This document shows, one piece after another, positions 24,786-34,032 of a stretch of 45,646 nt of DNA. Numbering within the stretch: the stretch's first letter is position 1; each line of letters begins with the position of its first letter. The DNA comes from an uncultured Bacteroidales bacterium. Lineage in GTDB: Bacteria > Bacteroidota > Bacteroidia > Bacteroidales > Bacteroidaceae. Position numbers and translations under genes: made by a program. Location: positions 1 through 45,646 of the forward strand of contig CACYOC010000019.1 of NCBI GenBank assembly GCA_902775975.1. Direction: 5' to 3'. Below the pieces are notes generated by a model, which was not told the DNA's origin, searched no databases, and saw nothing but the letters and a program-made list of their open reading frames with translations.

Positions 24786-25175
24786 TTATACTCGATTAGA
24801 CACTTTCGAAAAGAAGATAGAATGATGAATAACGGAAGCGATGTAATAGACAAAGAAAACGGCGATGAATGTCATGATGCTTTCGCGTTCTATTGCCAGA
24901 TACCACACCGTCATCATCAGCAGCGCTCCAAAGAAGCGGAAGCCTGACACACCAGTGAAGAACGAGGGCAGCATCTCCTTGTGCTTCTTGACCACCCAGC
25001 GCCAGACAAGGATAGCGGCGATGTCAACCACCAGCACGAAAATCATGCTGACAGCCATGGCACCAGCCAGTTCCAATCCCCACTGTCGCATTGCAATGTT
25101 CCCCAGGATATTGAGGAATACCACAAGAAAGATGGTCTGCGTGATGTAGTTCCTGCACTGTTTGTTAACTTCCAT
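24786..25175 (-). CDS. Small membrane protein in the atp operon, possible AtpI-like factor
   Basis: A 129-residue protein with four predicted membrane helices (about 12-30, 36-58, 76-96, 100-120) and a basic patch (KKHKEM) between helices 2 and 3. It sits between atpC and atpB, the place where many bacteria carry atpI (an assembly factor for the c-ring). Sequence identity to AtpI is not obvious to me, so the assignment rests on position, length and topology. Its stop is 24 bp before atpB. Confidence 0.75.
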   Translation of the reverse strand: MEVNKQCRNYITQTIFLVVFLNILGNIAMRQWGLELAGAMAVSMIFVLVVDIAAILVWRWVVKKHKEMLPSFFTGVSGFRFFGALLMMTVWYLAIERESIMTFIAVFFVYYIASVIHHSIFFSKVSNRV

Positions 25176-25199
25176 TTGTCGTTTCTTTCTTTCGCAAGG

Positions 25200-25460
25200 T
25201 TACCCTTCACTGATTTCTACACAGAGACTGACAACATTCTTCTGCACTTCCACGAAGCCTCCAGTAATACTGAGACTTTTCTTCTCGCCATCAGGTAGCG
25301 CATAGACCACCTTACCCTTATCGAGTGAAGAGATGATGGGAGCGTGATTGACCAGAATCTCAAACTGGCCCATCGTACCCGGTACGAGCACACTATTCAC
25401 CTCGCCTTCGAACTCAATCTTTTCGGGAGAAACTATCTTCAGTTTTAACATCATTGTCAA
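25200..25460 (-). CDS. atpC: ATP synthase F1 subunit epsilon, short form
   Basis: The central-stalk subunit that contacts gamma and the c-ring. At 86 residues it contains only the N-terminal beta-sandwich (KLKIVSPEKIEFEGEVNSV, PGTMGQFEILVNHAP, ITGGFVEV). The C-terminal helical hairpin that inhibits ATP hydrolysis in E. coli epsilon (139 residues) is absent. This short form is usual in Bacteroidetes, so it is not a truncation within this strain, but epsilon-type autoinhibition cannot operate. An AT-rich repeat fills the 14-bp gap to atpD. Confidence 0.93.
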   Translation of the reverse strand: MTMMLKLKIVSPEKIEFEGEVNSVLVPGTMGQFEILVNHAPIISSLDKGKVVYALPDGEKKSLSITGGFVEVQKNVVSLCVEISEG

Positions 25461-25474
25461 TTATCAGTTATCAA

Positions 25475-27067
<1,593 letters not shown>

Positions 27068-27100
27068 CTAGAAAAAGAATTATTTGCCGATTTTTTTTAC

Positions 27101-27108
27101 TAATTTTG
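27101..27108 (+). promoter_or_regulatory. Probable -7 element of the small lipoprotein gene
   Basis: TAATTTTG followed by C, 36 bp before the first ATG at 27145. A TTTG at 27083-27086 is too close (14 bp) to be a standard -33. Confidence 0.5.
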
Positions 27109-27144
27109 CATTCTGAGACAACAAATAGGTAATAAAGGACACAA

Positions 27145-27546
27145 ATGATGAAGTATTATTTCTTTCTTTTCGCCATCATAGCGATGGTTTCTTGTCAGGA
27201 GTCCATGGAGGAACGCTGTGCAAGAGAAGCTCGGAGTTACACTAAAAAGCACTGCCCCATGCTGGTGACGAAAGACATTATCCTGGACAGTATGTCGTTC
27301 GACAAGGCGTCGCACACCATCGGCTACCACTATTCCGTGAAAGGGCTGCTCGACGACGCCGAGCTCATCAACCGCAACATGCCGCGTGACTTATTGCTGA
27401 AAGAAGTCAAGAACTCCCCGCACTTGAAGTTATACAAGGAAGCGGGCTACAACTTCCGATACGTCTATTATTCTACTAAAAAGAAAGGAACGCAGCTTTT
27501 TGAGGCTACGTTCCGTAAGTCGGATTATTCGGAGCCGGCTAAATGA
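27145..27546 (+). CDS. Small lipoprotein of unknown function
   Basis: A 133-residue protein with a type II signal peptide: hydrophobic stretch YYFFLFAIIAM and lipobox MVSC with the acylated cysteine at residue 17. The mature part contains two further cysteines (ERCAREA, KHCPML) that could form a disulfide, and a C-terminal segment rich in Tyr and Lys. I do not recognise a named family. A second ATG directly after the first is equally possible. It is alone on its strand, divergent from the atp operon and convergent with yebC. Confidence 0.8.
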   Translation: MMKYYFFLFAIIAMVSCQESMEERCAREARSYTKKHCPMLVTKDIILDSMSFDKASHTIGYHYSVKGLLDDAELINRNMPRDLLLKEVKNSPHLKLYKEAGYNFRYVYYSTKKKGTQLFEATFRKSDYSEPAK

Positions 27547-27589
27547 CAAGGTGTCACCAGCACGATTCCGAGTTATCGCAATCAACTGA

Positions 27590-28327
27590 TTATTCTTCGA
27601 CGGGCTCAGGTTTCATGTTCGTATAGACGGTCTGCACGTCGTCGAAGTCTTCCAGCTTCTCAATCATCTTGTCGATGGTCTCGCGCTCCTCGGGGGTCAC
27701 GTCCTTCAGGTCGTTGGGGATGCGTGTAAACTCTGCACCCGTCACCTCGAAGCCGTTCTCCTCCAGATGTTTCTGGATGGCAGCGAACGACGAGGGGTCT
27801 CCATAGATGGTGATGCTGTTCTCCTCCTCGTCTTCGTCGTACTCGTCCTCAACACCGAAGTCAATCAGGTCCAGAATCATCTCGTCCATATCCAGGCCGT
27901 CCTTCTTCTTGAAGGTGAAGACGGCTTTATGGTCGAAGAGGAACGACAGTGAACCCTGAGTACCCAGATTGCCGTTGAACTTGTTGAAGACTGAGCGCAC
28001 ATCGCCTACCGTACGGGTGGTGTTGTCGGTCAGCGTCTCTACAAAGACAGCAATGCCATGAGGGCCATATCCCTCGTAGGTCACCTCCTTATAGTCTGCG
28101 TGGTCCTTGCCCATGGCATTCTTGATGGCACGCTCGATGTTGTCCTTCGGCATATTCTCGCGCTTGGCATTGGCTATGCATGCACGCAGGGCGGGGTTCA
28201 TGTCCGGATCAGGACCGCCAGCCTTGACGGCAATAGCTATCTGCTTGCCGATTTTGGTGAATGTCTTGGCCATGTGGCCCCATCTCTTCAGCTTTGTTGC
28301 TTTACGATATTCAAATGCTCTTCCCAT
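27590..28327 (-). CDS. yebC: YebC/PmpR family protein (translation/transcription factor)
   Basis: A conserved 245-residue cytosolic protein. The family was long annotated as a transcriptional regulator; recent work on some members links it to translation through proline-rich stretches. Visible: the N-terminal KRWGHMAKTFTKIGKQIAIAVKAGGPDP, NMPKDNIERAIKNA, and the YEGYGPHGIAVFVETLTDN segment. An acidic insertion (EDEYDEDEEENS) lies in the middle. It is downstream of pheT, separated by a T/A-rich tandem repeat, and probably in the same transcript. Confidence 0.94.
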   Translation of the reverse strand: MGRAFEYRKATKLKRWGHMAKTFTKIGKQIAIAVKAGGPDPDMNPALRACIANAKRENMPKDNIERAIKNAMGKDHADYKEVTYEGYGPHGIAVFVETLTDNTTRTVGDVRSVFNKFNGNLGTQGSLSFLFDHKAVFTFKKKDGLDMDEMILDLIDFGVEDEYDEDEEENSITIYGDPSSFAAIQKHLEENGFEVTGAEFTRIPNDLKDVTPEERETIDKMIEKLEDFDDVQTVYTNMKPEPVEE

Positions 28328-28331
28328 TGGA

Positions 28332-28395
28332 TTACTTTTTAATATTTTACTTTTTTACCTTTTTACTTTTTTTACTTTTTTACCTTTTTACTTTT
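28332..28395 (-). repeat. Low-complexity TTTTTAC tandem repeat before yebC
   Basis: The whole pheT-yebC gap is built from imperfect units TTTTTTAC and TTTTTACC (on the minus strand GTAAAAA and GGTAAAAA). Seven or more units are seen. It overlaps the pheT stop codon and ends a few bases before the yebC start. Slippage could easily change its length. Confidence 0.75.
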
Positions 28396-30865
28396 ATCTC
28401 AGTTCAGCACCCAGTTGCTTCTTCAGGTTGGCAATGAGTTTCTGCATGATAGCGTCAATCTGCTTGTCGCCCATGGTCTTCTCGGCATCCTGCAGGATGA
28501 AGTTGACGGCGTACGACTTCTTGCCGGCAGGCAACTTGTCGCCTTCATAGACGTCGAAGAGTTCGACCTTCTTCAGCAGCTTGCGCTCTGTCTGGCGTGC
28601 CACTTCCTCAATCTGTGCAAATTCGACGTTTTGGTCGATGAGCAGGGCGAGGTCACGGCTGACGGCAGGATACTTGGGAATATCGGTAAATTCCACCTTC
28701 TGCTTGCGTACCACCTTCATCAATGCCGTCCAGTTCAGTTCAGCATAATAGACGGGTGTGTCGATGTCGAACTGTTTCTGCAGCTTTTTGCTGATGATGC
28801 CCATTTCCACCAGTTGTTTTCCGCCACGGTTCTCGTAGGTGATACCGGCAGCGAAGACGGGGTTCTCAGACTTCTTGCGAACCACCATTCCGGGTTGTAC
28901 GCCGATGCGTGCCAGGATGTTCTGCACACAAGCGTCCAGTTCTGCATACGACGTATTCTCGTTGGCATGAGCCCAGGAGCCTTCGACGCGCTTGCCGGTA
29001 ATCCACAAGCCCATGTGGTATTGCTCCTTATAGGCCTGTATGGGGTCGTCGTCGTTCTGTTTCTCGGGCGAGAAGTGATAGACGTTGCCGAACTCGAAGA
29101 AGTGGCAGTTGCCGTTCTTGCGCTTGACGTTGTGCTCCACACTTTCCAAGCCGCCGTAGAGCAGCGTGCCACGCATCACATTCAGGTCGCTCGACAGCGG
29201 GTTCATGATGTGAACCAGCGTCTGGTTCTGAGTCTCGTCGTAGTATGCCGATTTCGTCAGCGAGTTGTTCAGTATCTCATTGAATCCTGCACCCACCAGC
29301 TGCTCGCTCACCAGATTTGCCAGCTTATGCTTCTGGTCCTCGTCGCCCTTGATGACCAGCGACGATTTCAACTGGGTGGGAATCTCCACATTATTATATC
29401 CATAGATACGCAGAATATCCTCTACGACGTCGCAAGGACGCTGCACATCGACGCGGTAGGCGGGAATTTCGAGTTTCAAGCCCTCGGCACTCTCGCTGAG
29501 CACTTTCATCTCCAGGCTGTCGCAAATGCTCTTGATGGTCTCCACGGGGATGTCCTTACCCACCAGCGAGTGTACGTAGCTGTACGTCAGGTCAACAACG
29601 GCATTCTCCATCTTTTCGGGATAGACGTCCTTGATGTCCATCGACACCTTGCCGCCTGCCAACTGCTGACACAGCAGGGCAGCGTACTTCAGTGCGTCAA
29701 TCGTGCCGTTAGGGTCAACGCCACGCTCGAAGCGGAACGAGGCATCGGTAGAGAGGCCGTGGCGACGGGCAGACTTACGAATCCATGTGGGATGGAAGTA
29801 GGCTGACTCCAGTACGACATTCTTCGTCGTCTCGTAGGTTCCACTACCCTTTCCGCCAAAGACACCGGCGATACACATGGGTTCCTCGGCATTGCAGATG
29901 GCGAGGTCGTGGTCGCTGAGTTTGTGTTCCACACCGTCCAACGTCTGGAAAGGCGTACCCTCGGGCATGGTCTTTACTACTATCTTATGACCCTTCACCA
30001 TGTCGGCATCGAAGCAGTGCAGGGGTTGTCCCAAGGCCATCATCACATAGTTCGTAATGTCAACGATGTTGTTGATGGGGCGCAGTCCGATCACCGTCAG
30101 ACGCTCCTTCAACCATTCGGGCGACTCCTTCACCTCGCAGTCGGTCACGCTGACACAGGCATAGCGCTTGCACGCCTCCTGATTCTCAATGACCACATCG
30201 ACGGGCAGGTCGTGATTGTCCACCTTGAAGGCCTCATCAACAGACAATCCATTGACCGTAGGACGGTGCATGGCAGTCTGGTAGCCGTTCTGCTTCAGCC
30301 AGGCATAGAGGTCGCGGGCCACACCCCAGTGCGACAGACCGTCGGCACGGTTGGCCGTGATATCCACCTCGATGAGCCAGTCGCTCTCCAGATGGTAGTA
30401 CTCTGCGGCAGGGGTTCCCACCTTGGCGTCGTCAGGCAGCACGATGATTCCGTCGTGCGAAGTGCCCACACCAATCTCGTCTTCGGCACATATCATGCCG
30501 AACGACTCCACTCCGCGCAGTTTTGACTTCTTAATCTGAAACTCCTTGTCACCGTCATAGAGCACGCATCCCAGGTCGGCCACGATTACTTTCTGACCGG
30601 CAGCAACGTTGGGAGCGCCACAGACAATCTGCTGCGGTTCGCCTTTACCTAAATCGACGGTTGTCACGTGCAGGTGGTCGCTGTCGGGGTGCATCTCGCA
30701 GGTCAACACCTTGCCTACGTACAAGCCCTTCAGACCGCCCTTGATACTTTGTACTTCCTCGAGTGCATCGACCTCAAGACCTGTTGACGTCAGTGCGTCG
30801 CACACCTGTTGCGGCGTGAGGTCGAAATCGACATACTCCTTTAACCATTTATACGAAATGTTCAT
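28394..30865 (-). CDS. pheT: Phenylalanine-tRNA ligase beta subunit
   Basis: The non-catalytic, tRNA-recognising subunit of the alpha2-beta2 PheRS. It has 823 residues from the ATG at 30865, which gives the standard start MNISYKWLKEYVDFDLTP; the longer frame would begin with a spurious 25-residue hydrophobic extension that contains the promoter. Domains: EMAP-like tRNA-binding OB fold (about 40-155), B3/4 editing domain (about 210-370, with GFG-like FGGKGSGTYE), B5 domain (about 400-470), and the C-terminal anticodon-binding FDX-ACB domain (PKYPAVSRDLALLID). pheS is not adjacent. Confidence 0.95.
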   Translation of the reverse strand: MNISYKWLKEYVDFDLTPQQVCDALTSTGLEVDALEEVQSIKGGLKGLYVGKVLTCEMHPDSDHLHVTTVDLGKGEPQQIVCGAPNVAAGQKVIVADLGCVLYDGDKEFQIKKSKLRGVESFGMICAEDEIGVGTSHDGIIVLPDDAKVGTPAAEYYHLESDWLIEVDITANRADGLSHWGVARDLYAWLKQNGYQTAMHRPTVNGLSVDEAFKVDNHDLPVDVVIENQEACKRYACVSVTDCEVKESPEWLKERLTVIGLRPINNIVDITNYVMMALGQPLHCFDADMVKGHKIVVKTMPEGTPFQTLDGVEHKLSDHDLAICNAEEPMCIAGVFGGKGSGTYETTKNVVLESAYFHPTWIRKSARRHGLSTDASFRFERGVDPNGTIDALKYAALLCQQLAGGKVSMDIKDVYPEKMENAVVDLTYSYVHSLVGKDIPVETIKSICDSLEMKVLSESAEGLKLEIPAYRVDVQRPCDVVEDILRIYGYNNVEIPTQLKSSLVIKGDEDQKHKLANLVSEQLVGAGFNEILNNSLTKSAYYDETQNQTLVHIMNPLSSDLNVMRGTLLYGGLESVEHNVKRKNGNCHFFEFGNVYHFSPEKQNDDDPIQAYKEQYHMGLWITGKRVEGSWAHANENTSYAELDACVQNILARIGVQPGMVVRKKSENPVFAAGITYENRGGKQLVEMGIISKKLQKQFDIDTPVYYAELNWTALMKVVRKQKVEFTDIPKYPAVSRDLALLIDQNVEFAQIEEVARQTERKLLKKVELFDVYEGDKLPAGKKSYAVNFILQDAEKTMGDKQIDAIMQKLIANLKKQLGAELR

Positions 30866-30897
30866 TGCAATGTTTGATGTTTTTTCGAAAATCCCTG

Positions 30898-30929
30898 CAA
30901 AGGTAGTGCAAACCGAGCGAAAAACCAAA
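30898..30929 (-). promoter_or_regulatory. pheT promoter
   Basis: On the minus strand TACCTTTG (30898-30905) and TTTG (30926-30929) are 20 bp apart, a perfect Bacteroidetes promoter, 32 bp before the pheT ATG. No T-box-like or attenuator structure fits in the short leader. Confidence 0.82.
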
Positions 30930-30965
30930 AGAAAAAGCAATTTTCTTTCGTTTTTCCTACATCAA

Positions 30966-31145
30966 AGCAGTTGATGAGCATATTCCCGTTCTTCGTGAGA
31001 GACGGTGTTTACACCCTGTCAGAATCGTTCTTGCACGTTGCAAACCCTATACTTGAAGGACGCGAAAGCCGTTCTCATCGGGTGCGAGAGCCGTTCTCGC
31101 CAGGGGTGAGAGCCGTATTTGCAGGGTGAGAAATCCGTTCTCGCT
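30966..31145. repeat. Degenerate 20-24 bp repeat array in the pheT-uxaC spacer
   Basis: The stretch contains four recognisable copies of a unit around GAGAGCCGTTCTC: about 31060-31081, 31082-31104, 31105-31126 and 31127-31144. Two more diverged copies lie further left (around 30993-31017 and 31018-31048). The second copy forms a perfect hairpin GCGAGA (31084-31089) with TCTCGC (31095-31100). No gene lies here. Confidence 0.55.
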
Positions 31146-31146
31146 T

Positions 31147-31231
31147 ATTTTTAGCGCCCGCTAAAAATATTTTTGCCTCCCGCCAAAAATAAACGTAGCG
31201 CCCGCCGAAAATATTTTTGGCGGCCGCTACG
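31147..31231 (-). terminator. Hairpin cluster, likely uxaC terminator
   Basis: Three inverted repeats follow one another. The strongest is CGTAGCG (31194-31200) with CGCTACG (31225-31231); CCGCC and GGCGG further inside extend it to a stem of about 18 pairs. Read on the minus strand it is followed by TTTATTTTT and would stop uxaC transcription. The next is TTTTTAGCG with CGCTAAAAA around 31147-31166. The two share a direct repeat of about 22 bp beginning TAGCGCCCGC. The plus-strand T-run (31234-31241) could make the large hairpin bidirectional. Confidence 0.65.
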
Positions 31232-31249
31232 TACCTTTTTTATAACATG

Positions 31250-31270
31250 CACTCGCTTAATAGAACTTGA
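31250..31270. repeat. Duplicate of the 3' end of uxaC
   Basis: These 21 bp are identical to 31317-31337, which contain the last codons and stop of uxaC. The copies are 67 bp apart. The left copy also forms a near-perfect 11-bp hairpin with 31275-31285. Confidence 0.8.
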
Positions 31271-31323
31271 CTACGTCGAGTTCTAACACGCTCGGAAATT
31301 CAAACAAGTTTGATTTCACTCGC

Positions 31324-32730
31324 TTAATAGAACTTGAAATAGCGGCGAGCGTTGTTATAGCTGATGTCCTCGACCATCTTGCCCAGCAACTCGCGATCGT
31401 CAGGCAGCAGGCCCTTCTCCACGTCGTTGCCCAGCATGTTGCAGAGAATACGACGGAAGTACTCGTGACGCGGATAGCTCAGGAACGAGCGACTATCGGT
31501 CAGCATACCCACGAAGCGGCTCAGCAGACCCAGCACGCTGAGGGCGTTCATCTGGCGCTCCATACCGTCCTTCTGGTCGTTGAACCACCAGCCGGAACCG
31601 AACTGAATCTTGCCGGGTTCGCCACCCTGGAAGTTACCCAGCATGGTAGCAATCACCTCGTTGGCGCAAGGATTCAATGTATATAATATGGTACGCGTGA
31701 GCTTGTCCTCCATATTCAGCTTATTGAGGAACTTCGACATAGCCTTGGCGGTATTGAACTCACCGATAGAGTCGAAGCCCGTGTCAGGACCCAGCTGGTT
31801 GTACATCTTCGTGTTGTTGTTACGGATAGCACCGTAGTGGAACTGCTGTGTCCAGTCGGCGTCGGCATCCATCTCGGCCATCACGGTCAGGAAGCAGTGC
31901 TTGTACTGGCGAATCTCCAAGTTTGAAAGCTGCTGGCCGCGCATAGCCTTCTCGAAGATGGTCTCTATCTGCGAGTCGGTGTATTCCTCATCGTAGAACT
32001 CCTCGATGCCGTGGTCAGAGAGCTTACAGCCGTTGGCAGCAAAGAAGTCGTGACGCTTCTTCAGTGCATCGACCATATCGGCAAACTTGGTGATGGTAAC
32101 ACCGCTCACCTGCTCCAGCTGGTTCACGTAGGCAGCAAACTCGGGAGCCTCGATGTTCATGGCCTTGTCAGGACGCCATGCAGGAATCATCATGGGGTCA
32201 TCGGCAGCCTTGTGCTTGGCATACTCGATGTGGTTGTGCAGGTCGTCAACGGGATCGTCGGTCGTGCAGACGCACTCCACATGGTAGTGCTTCATCAGAC
32301 CACGGGCAGAGAACTCGGGACTCTTCAGCTTCTCGTTACACTCGTCGAAAATCTCGCGGGCGGTCTTGGGACTCAACAGCTTGTCAATACCGAAGGCAGT
32401 CTTCAGCTCCAGGTGGGTCCAGTGGTACAGCGGGTTACGCAGCGTATAGGGAACCGTCTCTGCCCACTTCTCGAACTTCTCCCAGTCGGTAGTGTCCTTA
32501 CCCGTGCAGTACTTCTCATCAACACCGTTGGTACGCATGGCACGCCACTTGTAGTGGTCGCCACCCAGCCACAGCTCGGTGATACTCTTAAAGCGATGGT
32601 CGTTGGCCACCATTTCGGGAATCAGGTGACAGTGGTAGTCGATGATGGGCATCTTAGCCGCATGGTTGTGGAAAAGGTCTTGTGCTACCTCGTTGTCGAG
32701 CACAAAATTCTTGTCATTGAATTGCTTCAT
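31324..32730 (-). CDS. uxaC: Glucuronate isomerase (uronate isomerase)
   Basis: It converts D-glucuronate to D-fructuronate and D-galacturonate to D-tagaturonate, the first step in using uronic acids from pectin or glucuronic-acid polymers. The 468 residues fit the family. Visible: the metal-site motif IDYHCHL near residue 31, the TELWLGGDHYKWRAMR segment, CVCTTDDPVDD and QFHYGAIRNNN. The other uronate genes (uxaA/B, uxuA/B, kduD) are not in the window. The last codons are duplicated 67 bp downstream. Confidence 0.96.
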   Translation of the reverse strand: MKQFNDKNFVLDNEVAQDLFHNHAAKMPIIDYHCHLIPEMVANDHRFKSITELWLGGDHYKWRAMRTNGVDEKYCTGKDTTDWEKFEKWAETVPYTLRNPLYHWTHLELKTAFGIDKLLSPKTAREIFDECNEKLKSPEFSARGLMKHYHVECVCTTDDPVDDLHNHIEYAKHKAADDPMMIPAWRPDKAMNIEAPEFAAYVNQLEQVSGVTITKFADMVDALKKRHDFFAANGCKLSDHGIEEFYDEEYTDSQIETIFEKAMRGQQLSNLEIRQYKHCFLTVMAEMDADADWTQQFHYGAIRNNNTKMYNQLGPDTGFDSIGEFNTAKAMSKFLNKLNMEDKLTRTILYTLNPCANEVIATMLGNFQGGEPGKIQFGSGWWFNDQKDGMERQMNALSVLGLLSRFVGMLTDSRSFLSYPRHEYFRRILCNMLGNDVEKGLLPDDRELLGKMVEDISYNNARRYFKFY

Positions 32731-32779
32731 AATTCTTCAGTTTATTGTTTTAGTATAAAATAGTCGCGCTTTGAGAGTG

Positions 32780-32787
32780 CAAATATA
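32780..32787 (-). promoter_or_regulatory. Probable -7 element of uxaC
   Basis: On the minus strand TATATTTG followed by C, 49 bp before the uxaC ATG. The nearest -33 candidates are at non-ideal distances. Confidence 0.5.
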
Positions 32788-32874
32788 GCAATTAAAATCC
32801 ATATACGTGCAACAAAATAAACTTTTTGAAGAAAAATTAACGTATCGTTTTCGCTATCTCTCATTTTTTATTTG

Positions 32875-32882
32875 TATTTTTG
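32875..32882 (+). promoter_or_regulatory. -7 element only 4 bp before the asparaginase ATG
   Basis: TATTTTTG followed by C lies at 32875-32882 and the ATG begins at 32887. If the start site is the usual few bases after the box, the mRNA has almost no leader. The -33 region reads TTTTCG rather than TTTG. Confidence 0.5.
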
Positions 32883-32886
32883 CAAC

Positions 32887-33918
32887 ATGCAAAGTAAAGT
32901 ACTGCTTATATACACTGGCGGAACCATCGGCATGAACCGCAATCCGCAGACAGGAGCTCTGGAGCCTTTCGACTTTGAGCACCTGCTGCAGAACGTTCCC
33001 GAACTGAACCAGTTCGACACGCAGATTGCCAACTACCAGTTTACGCCGCCCATCGACTCCAGCGATATGTCGCCTAAACTGTGGACAGACCTGAGCCACG
33101 TCATCAGCGACCACTACGACGACTACGATGGCTTTGTGGTATTGCATGGTACGGACACGATGGCCTATACCGCCTCTGCCCTCTCCTACATGTTGGAGAA
33201 CCTCACCAAGCCCGTTATCTTCACGGGGTCGCAACTGCCCATCGGACAGCTGAGAACCGACGGTAAGGAGAACCTCATCACCAGCATAGAGATAGCTGCG
33301 GCAAAAGACGACAACGGTCACGCCATGGTACCTGAGGTAGGTATCTACTTCGGCGGTCATCTGTTGCGCGGCAACCGTACCACCAAGCAGAGCGCTGAAG
33401 AGTTCAACGCCTTCGAGTCTTTCAACTACCCACACCTGGTAGAGGCCGGCGTCAACATTCTCTATCACCGCGACCTGATGCTGCAACCCCAATGGGATAA
33501 GCCCATGACGCCCCACTTCCGACTGGACAACAACGTCATCATCTTCTCCCTCTTCCCTGGAGTTCGCGAAGACTTGATACGCCACATCATCCACACGCCT
33601 AACCTGCGAGCCATCGTCATGCGAACCTTCGGCTCCGGTAATGCCCCGCAGAACCCCTGGCTGCTGAATGCGCTGAAGGAAGGAACACGCAACGGTAAAG
33701 TCATCGTCAACATCAGCCAATGCATGCAAGGCAAGGTGGAAATGGGACGCTACGACACAGGCTATCACCTACAGGAGGCGGGTGTCGTCAGCGGCTACGA
33801 CTCAACAGTCGAAAGCGCCGTCACCAAACTCATGTTCCTACAGTCGCACTACGACGACCCGGACATGGTGCGCCACTACATGAACCAGAGCATCCGAGGT
33901 GAAATCTCCCTCCCCTAA
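32887..33918 (+). CDS. ansA: Type I L-asparaginase
   Basis: It hydrolyses asparagine to aspartate and ammonia; the lack of a signal peptide suggests the cytosolic AnsA type. The ATG at 32887 gives 343 residues with the nucleophile threonine in YTGGTIG (T13) and the second catalytic site HGTDTMAYTASAL (T89-D90), both intact. A frame 15 bp longer begins with TTG inside the promoter and is rejected. Its product ammonia links it to gdhA only by metabolism, not by position. A 9-bp tandem repeat begins 4 bp after its stop. Confidence 0.94.
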   Translation: MQSKVLLIYTGGTIGMNRNPQTGALEPFDFEHLLQNVPELNQFDTQIANYQFTPPIDSSDMSPKLWTDLSHVISDHYDDYDGFVVLHGTDTMAYTASALSYMLENLTKPVIFTGSQLPIGQLRTDGKENLITSIEIAAAKDDNGHAMVPEVGIYFGGHLLRGNRTTKQSAEEFNAFESFNYPHLVEAGVNILYHRDLMLQPQWDKPMTPHFRLDNNVIIFSLFPGVREDLIRHIIHTPNLRAIVMRTFGSGNAPQNPWLLNALKEGTRNGKVIVNISQCMQGKVEMGRYDTGYHLQEAGVVSGYDSTVESAVTKLMFLQSHYDDPDMVRHYMNQSIRGEISLP

Positions 33919-33921
33919 CCC

Positions 33922-34007
33922 CCCATTAAACCCATTAGACCCATCAGCCCCATCAGACCCATCAGGCCCATTAGCCCCATCAGACCCATCAGACCCATTA
34001 GCCCCAT
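33922..34007 (+). repeat. 9-bp tandem repeat CCCATYAGN
   Basis: Nine complete copies (33922-34002) plus a partial CCCAT fill most of the gap between ansA and rubrerythrin. The consensus is CCCAT(C/T)AG(A/C/G); no two neighbours differ by more than three bases. The unit is a multiple of three, so it makes open frames on both strands without stops. Confidence 0.92.
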
Positions 34008-34032
34008 TTTTTCAACTAAACAACATACAATT

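Noticed and set aside
28415-29806. A 463-codon plus-strand frame
   Set aside because: It lies entirely antisense to pheT, has shadow composition, and no promoter or domain.
30866-30940. Longer N-terminus for PheT
   Set aside because: The extra 25 codons contain the promoter -7 element, and the family starts at MNISYKWL.
33922-34007. CRISPR array
   Set aside because: The units are contiguous 9-bp copies with no spacers and no cas genes nearby.
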